A DNA stretch of 9,097 nt from an uncultured Oxalobacter sp. (GTDB lineage: Bacteria > Pseudomonadota > Gammaproteobacteria > Burkholderiales > Burkholderiaceae_D). This document shows positions 1 through 6,542 of this stretch, piece after piece; position 1 is the first letter of the stretch; each line of letters begins with the position of its first letter. The stretch spans positions 1-9,097 of the forward strand of contig CAJKQK010000077.1 of NCBI GenBank assembly GCA_905202055.1, written 5' to 3'. Below the pieces are notes generated by a model. That model did no database searches. It worked only from the letters and a program-made list of their open reading frames with translations, and was not told the origin of the DNA. The translations under genes and the position numbers were made by a program.

Positions 1-165
1 TTTTTTGAATTCCAGACTTCACCAATGGCACCGTCAGAACCGCCACCGATATGGGAGCCGCCATCGCCAGACAGGCCCTTTTGGGCGCTACCCAAAACAC
101 CGCGGGTCACGTCAGTGACAAGGCGGTCGAGGGGGAATTGCCAGATGCCAATGAACCCGGCAAAC
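1..165 (+). repeat. direct repeat, copy 1 (conserved pre-toxin segment)
   Basis: This matches 1209-1373 at a constant offset of 1208. The first 55 bases are identical. After that the copies differ at about eleven positions, at least six of them synonymous (for example GGA/GGT, GCC/GCT, ATC/ATT), so the segment diverged while being read as protein in the frame of base 51. Similarity ends at the codons for NEPGK, where the toxin-specific part begins. The repeat may extend left of the window. Confidence 0.9.
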
Positions 166-634
166 TGGCTGTGAAGGGGGCTGTCGATGGCACGATCGCC
201 GGAGCAAGCCTGCATCATGCTGTCGTCCCTACCGAGGGCAAGGCGGGCAGGCAGATTGTCGATGCGGCCAATAAAAACAGGAATGCCCATACGATTGAAA
301 AGCATGGCAAGCAGACGACTCGTGAAGAGCAACTGCTTCGCGCCAATACCGGACAGGCTCCGGATGGCAGTCAGGACAGACGTTTGAATGATTCCACCCG
401 CTGGCTCAGGAATGTGGATACGTCGGACGGGATTGCTGTTGCCAAAAGAAGGTGGGAAGTTGAAAAAAATTAGATCCTGACAAAAAGGATTTCTCTATTC
501 CAATTATTTTTGATAAACCTATAGGTAAGGGGTATTTAAGAAATACCAATGTAATGATTGAGACTAATAAGGCTATTTTCCGTTTTAATGAAAATGGAGA
601 TTTGATTACCAGTTATCCAAAAATAAGAGATTGA
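51..634 (+). pseudogene. C-terminal toxin module of a CDI/haemagglutinin-type protein, frameshifted
   Basis: The coding frame is open from base 9, just after an in-frame TGA at 6-8, so this is a module without its own large N-terminus. The first 38 residues are shared with the second copy at 1259 and look like the conserved pre-toxin segment. A unique part follows, with an HTIEKH motif at residues 80-85. The annotated frame stops at 471-473 after RRWEVEKN. Re-reading one A in the A7 run at 463-469 continues the protein with KLDPDKKDFSIPIIFD, then GKGYLRNTNV and finally LITSYPKIRD, ending at 632-634 (194 aa in total). An early His-containing motif and a late T-x-YP-like end are typical of small bacterial nuclease toxins (RNase A-like or BECR-fold C-termini of CdiA/polymorphic toxins). 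The family assignment is inference from pattern only. The tail is AT-rich. The next gene is the likely immunity partner. It could be a silent orphan module or an assembly error at the A-run. Confidence 0.6.
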
Positions 635-659
635 CCAAATTTACTTATATAATTATTAG

Positions 660-1188
660 ATGAGCGACTTATATAAAAATCAAAATCTTTTTTTCCCAAA
701 AAAAATAGAAAACAGCATGAAAAAATGAAGGTTTGCTGGGATATTTTAGCAAAAATATTAGGCTATATGCTTATGTTGACGGATGAAGAGCTAATGGAGG
801 TAGAGGGATTAAATAATTATAATCCAAAAGTTTTGCAAGAAATCATTCGGGAATTTGTCGTTCCGACTATCGATATTTCCCTCCTGAAAATCAGGAACAC
901 CCTGACTTATTATCTGGCAACTGGTAATGAAAAACTAGGGTGGGTATTTCCGTCTTATCAAATTCCCATTGACGATGATGTTGGCAAACTTTTCTACACC
1001 ATAGTATGGCAAGAACTGTATGGAACCGATGATCCCGCTCCGATCAATCCGGATGATTATGAAGAAGATTGCAGTCCGGATTTCATTAATTCAGTTTATT
1101 TCAGCGCCGCGTTGGAAAAAAATATAATCCAAATGACGAAAGGCCTTCCCTCGCCAATGTTATCGCTCGTTTGAAACAGAAGCTTTAA
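660..1188 (+). pseudogene. putative immunity gene for the upstream toxin module, broken by two apparent frameshifts
   Basis: An ATG 25 bp after the toxin stop begins MSDLYKNQNLFFPKK. That frame dies at TGA 726-728, while the main body (725-1174, MKVCWDILAKILGYML onward) lies one frame back. A -1 shift at the T7/A8 runs (688-705) or the A6 run (720-725) joins them. At the other end the body frame finishes poorly at 1174. A -1 shift in the A7 run 1116-1122 instead gives ALEKKYNPNDERPSLA and ends LKQKL at TAA 1186-1188. With both corrections the span is exactly 177 codons (176 aa). The protein is acidic, soluble and without signal peptide or membrane segment, as expected of a cytosolic immunity protein. 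It is strongly AT-rich compared with azlCD or dgt, which suggests transfer. I do not recognise the family. The immunity role is inferred from its position directly after a toxin tail. Confidence 0.55.
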
Positions 1189-1208
1189 ACTGCTTTTCAT
1201 CTTGTTCC

Positions 1209-1373
1209 TTTTTTGAATTCCAGACTTCACCAATGGCACCGTCAGAACCGCCACCGATATGGGTGCCGCTATTGTAAAACAGGCCCTTTTGGGTGCTACC
1301 CAAAACGCCGCGGGTCACGTCAGTGACAAGGCCGTTGAAGAGGAATTGCCAGATGCCAATGAACCCGGCAAAC
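1209..1373 (+). repeat. direct repeat, copy 2 (conserved pre-toxin segment)
   Basis: Second copy of the segment at 1-165, starting at the same T6 tract and in-frame TGA (1212-1220 region) as copy 1. It lies 20 bases after the immunity gene. Repeated conserved segments, each heading a different toxin/immunity pair, are the known arrangement of orphan CDI modules. Here the second cassette has lost everything after NEPGK. Confidence 0.9.
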
Positions 1374-1450
1374 CGGTGCGAACCCCGCCGAAACCCCTTT
1401 TCCGTATGTTCAGAAAAACTGCCGCAACAGGGCAGCTGAAGCGATGCTGA
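1259..1450 (+). pseudogene. truncated second toxin-module head
   Basis: An ATG at 1259 opens MGAAIVKQALLGATQN, homologous to the first 38 residues of the module at 51. After PGK (about base 1373) the reading continues into sequence that is simply the antisense of the azlD 3' end (PVRTPPKPLFRMF and on), so no toxin domain is attached. The shared part shows several conservative changes from copy 1 (A to V, R to K, T to A, G to E). It is best read as a remnant left when a cassette was deleted, or when recombination joined it to the azlCD side. A functional product is unlikely. Confidence 0.6.
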
Positions 1451-1706
1451 TCACGATCGCGGGAAGGAAGCGCAATTTGATGGAGGCGACCAGCGTAATG
1501 CCCAGCGCCGCCAGATCGACCGGATCGGTCGACGCGAAATAAGGGGCGATGACGGAAATCAGAACGCAACCCGGAACGGCTTCCAGCACGACACGCAACC
1601 GTGGCGACAGCGTCCGGTTCCGGAGAGCCAGATACCCCACAATCCGCGTCAGGTAAGTCACGCCGCACATCAGTGCAATGGTGATCACGAATGCCGTATC
1701 GATCAT
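1410..1706 (-). CDS. azlD: AzlD-family branched-chain amino-acid transport protein
   Basis: A 98-aa, very hydrophobic protein with about three to four membrane segments (roughly residues 3-20, 40-62 and 66-95). It carries the family pattern TYLTRIVGYLALRNR (residues 18-32), then a VLEAVPGCVL stretch and an ISVIAPYF segment. AzlD/YgaH is the small subunit that works with AzlC/YgaZ to export branched-chain and related amino acids through the inner membrane. I chose the ATG at 1706 because it overlaps the azlC stop as ATGA and because upstream residues in this frame are only a shadow of azlC. The usual family length is about 100 aa, so it appears complete. Its stop lies only about 36 bp from the truncated toxin-module repeat on the other strand, and I see no terminator hairpin after it. 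Confidence 0.9.
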   Translation of the reverse strand: MIDTAFVITIALMCGVTYLTRIVGYLALRNRTLSPRLRVVLEAVPGCVLISVIAPYFASTDPVDLAALGITLVASIKLRFLPAIVISIASAALLRQFF

Positions 1707-2467
1707 GACACCTCCGACAGGACCAGCGCCGCTATCACGCCCGAGAGGGCTCCGGCCGGGACGTACCAGGCACCCGGGACATAAAGGTACGTCAGCAGCG
1801 CCACCACGAGGCTGACTGCCCAGGGAAGCGACGAGCGGACGTTCTTCCACATCCCCTTCAACAGCACAAAGAAAACGGCCGGAAACGCCATGTCGAACCC
1901 GAAATCTCTTACATCACCGATCAGCGGCCCGACAACCGCCCCGAGCGTCGTAAACGACACCCATGTGCCATACAACGCCAGCGCCGCGCCGATATAAAAC
2001 GGCAGGGAAAAACCGGCGGTATTTCCATCTTCCCGTTTGCGTGCAGCGTCCGCGAGCGCAATCGCCCAACTCTCGTCACACATGAAAAACAGGGCGGGCA
2101 ATACCTTTCGTTTGGGAAGATGCCTGACGAGCGGCGCCAGAACGGCACTCATCAGAATATGGCGGCTGTTCACCAGCAGGGTCACCGCCACGATCAGGAA
2201 AATGTGCGGTGGCCAGCTCCAGAGTTCCATCACGGCGTACTCGGCTCCGCCTGCAAAGCTGAACCCCGTCAACATGGGGACACCCAAAACCGGAAACCCC
2301 TTCTGCTGTGCCTGGGCGCCCAGCACCAGCCCGAACGGGATAAAACCGATCATCATCGGTATGGAGGCAATGATCCCCCTTTTCACTTCTCCCCAGCCGG
2401 ATAAGCCGGGTTCCGGTTCAACAGCCTCAGGTTGTGCGGCCTGACCGGGAATAGTTTCAACAGACAT
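1703..2467 (-). CDS. azlC: AzlC-family branched-chain amino-acid exporter, large subunit
   Basis: A 254-aa polytopic inner-membrane protein. After a hydrophilic N-terminal tail of about 27 residues comes the first segment, IIASIPMMIGFIPFGLVLG (32-50). Then follow the family motifs FSFAGGAEYAVMELW (69-83), LLVNSRHILMSAVLAP (97-112) and DESWAIALAD (131-140), and later membrane segments at about 155-185, 193-205 and 214-250. AzlC/YgaZ forms the exporter with AzlD, relieving excess branched-chain amino acids. The next gene is azlD, overlapping by ATGA, so translation is probably coupled. The length is normal for the family. No strong Shine-Dalgarno precedes the ATG, and the leader contains an imperfect hairpin. 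A promoter candidate lies 63 bp upstream. I see no adjacent Lrp-type regulator. Confidence 0.93.
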   Translation of the reverse strand: MSVETIPGQAAQPEAVEPEPGLSGWGEVKRGIIASIPMMIGFIPFGLVLGAQAQQKGFPVLGVPMLTGFSFAGGAEYAVMELWSWPPHIFLIVAVTLLVNSRHILMSAVLAPLVRHLPKRKVLPALFFMCDESWAIALADAARKREDGNTAGFSLPFYIGAALALYGTWVSFTTLGAVVGPLIGDVRDFGFDMAFPAVFFVLLKGMWKNVRSSLPWAVSLVVALLTYLYVPGAWYVPAGALSGVIAALVLSEVS

Positions 2468-2485
2468 AAGCTGGCGTATAGTGAA

Positions 2486-2516
2486 CCGGTTTCCTGTCGG
2501 TCACTGCCGGAACCGG
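2486..2516 (-). promoter_or_regulatory. imperfect hairpin in the azlC leader
   Basis: CCGGTTTCC (2486-2494) and GGAACCGG (2509-2516) can pair with one bulge around a 14-nt loop in the azlC 5' leader. No known riboswitch consensus is visible, and it has no U-tract. Confidence 0.25.
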
Positions 2517-2529
2517 TGAAAAAAGTTTC

Positions 2530-2559
2530 ATTCTAGCCACATTTGCGCCGGTTTGACAA
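2530..2559 (-). promoter_or_regulatory. candidate sigma70 promoter of azlCD
   Basis: On the minus strand TTGTCA (2559-2554) and TAGAAT (2535-2530) are separated by 18 bp. Both match the consensus at five of six positions. The start would fall near 2523, giving a leader of about 55 nt before azlC. Confidence 0.45.
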
Positions 2560-2978
2560 TCCGTCATACAAGGCTGATCCATTGGGCGGCTGTTTATGGC
2601 CCGGGTTAATGCCATTGCGAATTCATGCAGGGACTTGCCGCCCGCTGAATTCATAAAGCAAATGGCAATCGACGATTATCGCCAGTTGCCGGAAAAAGAG
2701 AAAAGTTGAACCATTCAGTCTTTGCGAATACACATCACACTTTCTCCCATCCTTTAGTCCGGAAAAATGTCAGGAACTCCCGGCTGCATTCCCGAATCTC
2801 CGGTTCTGGCGTGGCACAGTCCGTCATCAGACAACAATAACACCGAACGCAGCTGGCACGCTGCCATGATCAATAGAAGTGTACAGTAACGGTTGATATC
2901 ATGATTCTTGCAGACCGCAAACAGGCATGAAATACCGGTTTCCGTCAGGATAGATGAATAACGGGCTACATGCAAAAT
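2560..2978. other. gene-poor gap between azlC promoter and phage-like unit
   Basis: I find no convincing gene in this stretch. The longer open frames have shadow-like composition and no ribosome site. The only protein-like piece is a short Cys-rich minus-strand stretch (2869-2735) that ends PEPEIRECSREFLTFFRTKG then WEKV. It contains an ATG at 2827 but no Shine-Dalgarno, so it may be a gene remnant. Confidence 0.5.
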
Positions 2979-2996
2979 CCCCCGCCCGGGCGGGGG
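2979..2996 (-). terminator. terminator of the phage-like gene pair
   Basis: A perfect 18-bp palindrome, CCCCCGCCCGGGCGGGGG, can form a 7-bp G/C stem with a CCGG loop. On the minus strand it is followed by ATTTTGC. It lies 17 bp after the stop of the minus-strand gene at 3013, which fits a Rho-independent terminator, although the U-run is short. Confidence 0.65.
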
Positions 2997-3012
2997 ACAG
3001 GAAACCATTCAA

Positions 3013-3327
3013 TCAGTACTCATAGCGGATATGCGCCTCGGTACTGTTTGCCGGAATGGCGAAATCCATATCGATATGGATCGTTTCAGGCAGTTTGGGA
3101 TGGGAGCATGGATAACGGAAAGGATCCCAGCCCTGTCGGCCGTACCTCAGCCCCCAACCATAATGTTCGGGAACCGATGCCACAGGAACCGTCATGCCAT
3201 CATCCCGGCAGGAGACTGCCGTCAGGCCCGAATCCGGCTTTCGCCACCCCTTGCCGAATCCACCCGATCTGGCCAGCCCTGTCTGCTGCCTTCCCTGCAA
3301 ACCGGCGGCATAGAAAATCTCGGACAT
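3013..3327 (-). CDS. small hypothetical protein, second gene of the phage-like unit
   Basis: A 104-aa protein starting MSEIFYAAGLQGRQQTG and ending STEAHIRYEY. I chose the ATG at 3327 rather than an earlier one at 3393 because a strong ribosome site (AAGGGGG) sits just upstream and because the earlier start would overlap the preceding gene by 53 bp. The gap to the preceding gene's stop is 13 bp, so the two are one transcript. The protein is rich in Gly, Arg and aromatic residues, with no signal peptide or membrane segment. The N-terminus resembles short virion-associated proteins, and the C-terminal part (IHIDMDFAIPAN) looks beta-rich. I do not recognise a family. A phage structural or accessory role is inferred only from its neighbour. 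Confidence 0.7.
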   Translation of the reverse strand: MSEIFYAAGLQGRQQTGLARSGGFGKGWRKPDSGLTAVSCRDDGMTVPVASVPEHYGWGLRYGRQGWDPFRYPCSHPKLPETIHIDMDFAIPANSTEAHIRYEY

Positions 3328-3340
3328 AATTCCCCCTTGC

Positions 3341-4360
3341 TTAAAGCGGAATCGCCCAGCGAAGAGAACGGTGGGTACCACTGGAAGAGGCATATCCGGA
3401 GCCGATGATCAGATGATCCTTCAGCACCCCGCCGTCTGCTTCCGGCAGATAGAAATAATCGTCATCGCACGGGATCTTGATGATATCGCCGTCCGTTCCC
3501 GTGAACTTCGCCAGCACCTTGACACCGAAAAAGCGACCGCGGACATGGTCCATCACAGTCGTCGAGGCATTCACTTTCCTCGCCAGTGCCCACAGCGTCG
3601 AGCAGAATGCGGTATTGAGATCGAACGGATTGGCATTGGCAGGCACCAGATCGGCAAGCTGAACCTCACTATTACCTGCCATGCAGGGCCTGCCGTACAG
3701 TGTTCCGACAACATTCGGACTGCACACATCCGCCTCAGTTGTCGTATTGGCAATCGACCGAGGCAAGGCATATCCTCTCGCATTGGCATTAGACCCAGAT
3801 ACCGATTGTTCTTCCCCACTTGCTGTAGCGGCAGACAAGAGTGCGAAGCGCGGATAGTCTCCCGTCACTTCAGCCGGATTGTCCCTGGTAATTTCGATCA
3901 TACCAGTCCATGAATAGTGGCCATAAGAACCCCCGGTACCAATCGTTTCCTTTCCGGTATCGCTGCGTGTGGTACAAAACAGCGCGATATATCGGGGCGA
4001 GACAAACAACCAGACCGTTCCCCAAACCCCTTCCGACAGAAATTGCATGTGTGAATCGGATGAATATAACGTTGCCTGGTTTTTCCCCGTATGCTTTTCT
4101 GCATCCCAGTCTTCATAAACATTGAGATACAGCTTGTCTGCCTTGGTCGCCCAATCCAGCTGCGCATACTTGAAAACTTGCGGATTATCGATCATCGGCG
4201 CACGGAAAACGTATTTGTTTTCCACGGCATCATCATGTAATGTCCATCCGAATTGCTCGATGGTACTGACCATAACCGGATAAATATCGGCCTTCGTATC
4301 GGTAAGGCCGTATGTAATGACCGCAGAATGGTCGCCTGTTTTTTCAATTTGTACTGTCAT
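3341..4360 (-). CDS. phage virion-like protein of unknown function
   Basis: A 339-aa protein. Residues 1-60 read as a compact domain (MTVQIEKTGDHSAVITYG, then YVFRAPMIDNP). Residues 70-175 contain YLNVYEDWDAEKHTGKNQAT, WLFVSPRYIALFC and WTGMIEITRDNPAE. Combinations like YE-W-A-G-N, an SxRY strand and GxxEITRDNP occur in virion proteins of tailed phages, so I read this as a phage structural homologue. That is recollection of pattern, not a search result. There is no signal peptide or membrane segment. Thr, Ser, Gly and Ala are frequent in the second half, as in surface or virion proteins. A good ribosome site (GGAGAAAGGA) precedes the ATG, and its own promoter and a shared terminator make this a self-contained unit. 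No capsid, tail or integrase gene is nearby, so it is either cargo or a prophage relic kept intact. Confidence 0.8.
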   Translation of the reverse strand: MTVQIEKTGDHSAVITYGLTDTKADIYPVMVSTIEQFGWTLHDDAVENKYVFRAPMIDNPQVFKYAQLDWATKADKLYLNVYEDWDAEKHTGKNQATLYSSDSHMQFLSEGVWGTVWLFVSPRYIALFCTTRSDTGKETIGTGGSYGHYSWTGMIEITRDNPAEVTGDYPRFALLSAATASGEEQSVSGSNANARGYALPRSIANTTTEADVCSPNVVGTLYGRPCMAGNSEVQLADLVPANANPFDLNTAFCSTLWALARKVNASTTVMDHVRGRFFGVKVLAKFTGTDGDIIKIPCDDDYFYLPEADGGVLKDHLIIGSGYASSSGTHRSLRWAIPL

Positions 4361-4424
4361 GTTTTTCCTTTCTCCAGACTTACACAGGTTGAAATCTCAT
4401 GATTAGCCAAATAGGGCTAGCCAT

Positions 4425-4454
4425 ATTATAACAATAAATCTGGTTATTTGTACA
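4425..4454 (-). promoter_or_regulatory. promoter of the phage-like gene pair
   Basis: On the minus strand a perfect TATAAT (4430-4425) lies 18 bp from TGTACA (4454-4449), which matches TTGACA at four of six positions. The surroundings are AT-rich. The start is predicted about 58 nt before the ATG at 4360. Confidence 0.55.
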
Positions 4455-4920
4455 GTATTAAGCCATTTTCAGTCTGAAACAGGGCTATTTTTGATAAAAA
4501 CACGACATTTTAGCCTTATAAGGTCTTTTTTGCGGGTCATCTTTCAACGGGACGGCAAGCCTGATACATCCACACTATCTGCTGCCGTAGCCTGACAGCG
4601 TCGCTTACAGGAATCGCACCGGACGGGAGCGTATCCCTTATCATGCCGACGACACGGCATTTTCTTCAACTTGACTGTTCCGGCAATAAAAATCTGCCAG
4701 CATTTCACGGTTCTCCGACTGCCCCATTTCCAAACCGGACAATTTTTGCCGGTATGCTGAAGCAAAACCGTGACGGATATTCCGCTATTCCAAACCGGTT
4801 TGTACCAGGACTTTCCCGTGAATTTGCAGCAGAGCTGACAATGGAAAACCGTCCGGAACCGTTTTCCCGTCGTCATCCACACCTCCGTGATGTTTTGACA
4901 TCTGTCTATAAGGAAAGGCA
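4455..4920. other. intergenic stretch with no convincing gene
   Basis: Open frames exist on both strands (4544-4921 minus, 4643-4972 plus), but neither has a ribosome site or a recognisable motif and both read like shadow sequence. An 11-bp direct repeat, TTCCAAACCGG, occurs at 4728-4738 and 4788-4798, exactly 60 bp apart. Nothing else is evident. Confidence 0.5.
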
Positions 4921-4949
4921 TTGTTTAACGGACAACGCACCGATATACT
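4921..4949 (+). promoter_or_regulatory. candidate sigma70 promoter of dgt
   Basis: TTGTTT (4921-4926) and TATACT (4944-4949) are 17 bp apart. The -10 matches at five of six positions and the -35 at three. Transcription from here would start near 4956 and give a leader of about 155 nt before dgt that includes the large inverted repeat. A perfect TTGACA at 4895-4900 lacks a good -10 partner. Confidence 0.4.
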
Positions 4950-4975
4950 GGCTACATAACGAATCCGTATGAAAT

Positions 4976-5087
4976 GTTTGCACAAGGGCAATTTACCCAG
5001 GTACCGACAACTCAATTTTGCTGAAATGGAAACGGCAAGGGACAAGGTTATAGGGAGTTACGATGGGTAAATTGCCCTTGCGGAAAC
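4976..5087 (+). repeat. large inverted repeat in the dgt leader
   Basis: CAAGGGCAATTTACCC (4983-4998) and GGGTAAATTGCCCTTG (5065-5080) are perfect reverse complements, 16 bp each, with 66 bases between them. Allowing three mismatches the arms extend to 23 bp (4976-4998 and 5065-5087). The right arm begins at the G of a short ORF's ATG (5063-5065). It could be a long-range RNA stem in the leader or the ends of a small non-autonomous element. No target duplication is visible. Confidence 0.8.
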
Positions 5088-5116
5088 GAATACCGTCCAG
5101 AAAGACATTCATATGA
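5063..5116 (+). CDS. 17-codon upstream ORF overlapping the dgt start
   Basis: ATG at 5063 is preceded by a clear GGGAG (5053-5057, 5-nt gap) and encodes MGKLPLRKRIPSRKTFI. Its TGA (5114-5116) overlaps the dgt ATG as ATGA. The dgt ATG itself has only a weak AGAAAG upstream, so ribosomes finishing this peptide may supply dgt translation. Codons 1-6 lie in the right arm of the inverted repeat, which would control access. The peptide is very basic and not known to me. It is possible that only its translation matters. Confidence 0.45.
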   Translation: MGKLPLRKRIPSRKTFI

Positions 5117-6465
5117 GCGAGTCTACGACCCGAACAAAAAAAGAACAATGGGCGAAACTGCTCGCCCCCCTCCGGCACGGCATGACCGACCCTGCCAAAG
5201 TCCATTTCGACCGTGCCCGCAGCCCTTTCCTTCAGGATTACGACCGTATCCTCTTTTCCAACTCGTTCCGTACCCTCGCGCGGAAAACACAGGTCCACCC
5301 CTTCTCCAGCAACGACCACGTCCATAACCGGCAAATGCACTCGCTCGAAGTCTCCAGCGCAGGCCGTTCGCTGGGCATCATGGCCGGCTTCTTTTTGGAA
5401 GAACGCGGCGAACTGCCTGACACCATCAGTCCGGAAAACATCGGTGAAATCGTACAGGCCGCCTGCCTCGCGCACGACATCGGCAATCCCCCCTTCGGTC
5501 ATGGCGGCGAATCCGCCCTTCAGGACTGGTTCAAAAACACCGAAAACGAAACTTACATGAAAAGCCTGACCGAACGGCAAAAAGCCGACTTCAGGACATT
5601 CGACGGCAACGCACAGGGCTTCCGTGTCGTCACCGCCATCGAAAACTACAAGGACAATGGCGGCCTCCGCCTCACCTGGCCGACATTGGCCTCCCTCGTC
5701 AAATACCCGCGTTCCGCTTACGACGCCAGAGGCGAAAACTCATCCAAATTCAATTTTTACCAGTCCGAAAAACAGACCTTCGACACGGTATTTACCGCTC
5801 TGGGCCTCAAAAACGGCCACTACCGGCGCCATCCCCTGTCTTATCTCACCGAAGCGGCAGACGACATCTGTTACCGCATCATCGACATGGAAGACGCACT
5901 CGAGTTGAACATCATCAGCCTGCAGGACATCAAAGACGTGTTGGCTCCGGTTTATCCAAAACTGCGGATCAACGAAAAACGGCTTGAATCGATGGATTCC
6001 GACCGCCGGCGTGCAGGCCTCATCCGCGCCAAACTCATCGCCTTCATGATCGAAGCCATCTTCATCGCCTTCAAAAACAACTACGACGCCCTCCTTGACG
6101 GTGAGCCGGTCAAGTCCCTGATCGACTGCGCCGAAGAAGACGTCAACGAATACATGACCCGTGCGAAAGACCATTTTTTCAACGTCATCCTGAAAAACCA
6201 TTCGAAAATCGCTCTGGAAATCGGGTCCTACACCCTCTACAAGCGTCTGCTCGACACTTTCATCCCCGCCGTTCACCAGCTGAAAACCGGCAAGGAAATC
6301 AGCTACCGCGAACAGCAGGCCCTAACTCTCATGGGCGTAAATGCCCCCAAGGAAGAAGACGACCTCTACACCGCCTACATCCGCGTCATGGACTTCATCA
6401 CCGGCATGACCGACACCAAAGCCACCTTCCTGTCCAAACAACTGCTCGGCACCACGGAAAACTGA
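5113..6465 (+). CDS. dgt: deoxyguanosinetriphosphate triphosphohydrolase (dGTPase), HD superfamily
   Basis: A 450-aa cytosolic enzyme that hydrolyses dGTP (in some members other dNTPs) to the nucleoside and triphosphate, shaping dNTP pools. Visible family features are FSNSFRTLARKTQVHPF (48-64), NRQMHSLEVSSAGRSLG (72-88, with His76), the HD motif CLAHDIGNPPFGHGGE (118-133, His121-Asp122), FDGNAQGFRVVT (163-174) and EAADDICYRIIDMEDA (247-262, Asp250). His76, His121, Asp122 and Asp250 correspond to the four metal ligands of HD phosphohydrolases. The length is somewhat shorter than E. coli Dgt (about 505 aa) and fits the other dGTPase subgroup. In-frame sequence upstream has no other ATG back to a TAA at 5068, so ATG 5113 is the start. 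A hairpin terminator follows. Confidence 0.96.
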   Translation: MSESTTRTKKEQWAKLLAPLRHGMTDPAKVHFDRARSPFLQDYDRILFSNSFRTLARKTQVHPFSSNDHVHNRQMHSLEVSSAGRSLGIMAGFFLEERGELPDTISPENIGEIVQAACLAHDIGNPPFGHGGESALQDWFKNTENETYMKSLTERQKADFRTFDGNAQGFRVVTAIENYKDNGGLRLTWPTLASLVKYPRSAYDARGENSSKFNFYQSEKQTFDTVFTALGLKNGHYRRHPLSYLTEAADDICYRIIDMEDALELNIISLQDIKDVLAPVYPKLRINEKRLESMDSDRRRAGLIRAKLIAFMIEAIFIAFKNNYDALLDGEPVKSLIDCAEEDVNEYMTRAKDHFFNVILKNHSKIALEIGSYTLYKRLLDTFIPAVHQLKTGKEISYREQQALTLMGVNAPKEEDDLYTAYIRVMDFITGMTDTKATFLSKQLLGTTEN

Positions 6466-6486
6466 CCGTTCCTTTCCCTGCTCATG

Positions 6487-6528
6487 AAAAAGCCCCCTTG
6501 CGGGGGCCGTAAAACGGGACAGTTTTTT
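6487..6528. terminator. shared hairpin terminator between dgt and the convergent small gene
   Basis: GCCCCC (6492-6497), loop TTGC and GGGGGC (6502-6507) form a 6-bp G/C stem. An A5 run precedes it on the plus strand, so transcripts from the minus strand end with GCCCCC-GCAA-GGGGGC-TTTTT, an ideal Rho-independent terminator for the small gene at 6543-6686. For dgt on the plus strand the T6 run comes later (6523-6528) after a second weak hairpin, CCGTAAAACGG. Confidence 0.8.
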
Positions 6529-6542
6529 AAAAAACCACCGGA

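Noticed and set aside
2037..2444. 135-codon plus-strand frame opposite azlC
   Set aside because: azlC on the other strand has clear family motifs and membrane segments; this frame has none.
3371..3913. 180-codon plus-strand frame opposite the virion-like gene
   Set aside because: Shadow composition rich in Arg, His and Ile and no ribosome site, while the opposite strand has a strong ribosome site and coherent protein.
4544..4921. 125-codon minus-strand frame, considered as a degraded transposase
   Set aside because: No DDE or other catalytic pattern, no ribosome site, no flanking terminal repeats.
4976..5087. Inverted repeat read as an insertion sequence
   Set aside because: Only 66 bases lie between the arms, with no transposase and no visible target duplication.
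4993..5580. 195-codon minus-strand frame over the dgt 5' end
   Set aside because: Antisense to the conserved HD domain of dgt and composed of its mirror codons.
5740..6276. 178-codon minus-strand frame inside dgt
   Set aside because: Antisense shadow with repeated F/V/D-rich runs mirroring the dgt codons.
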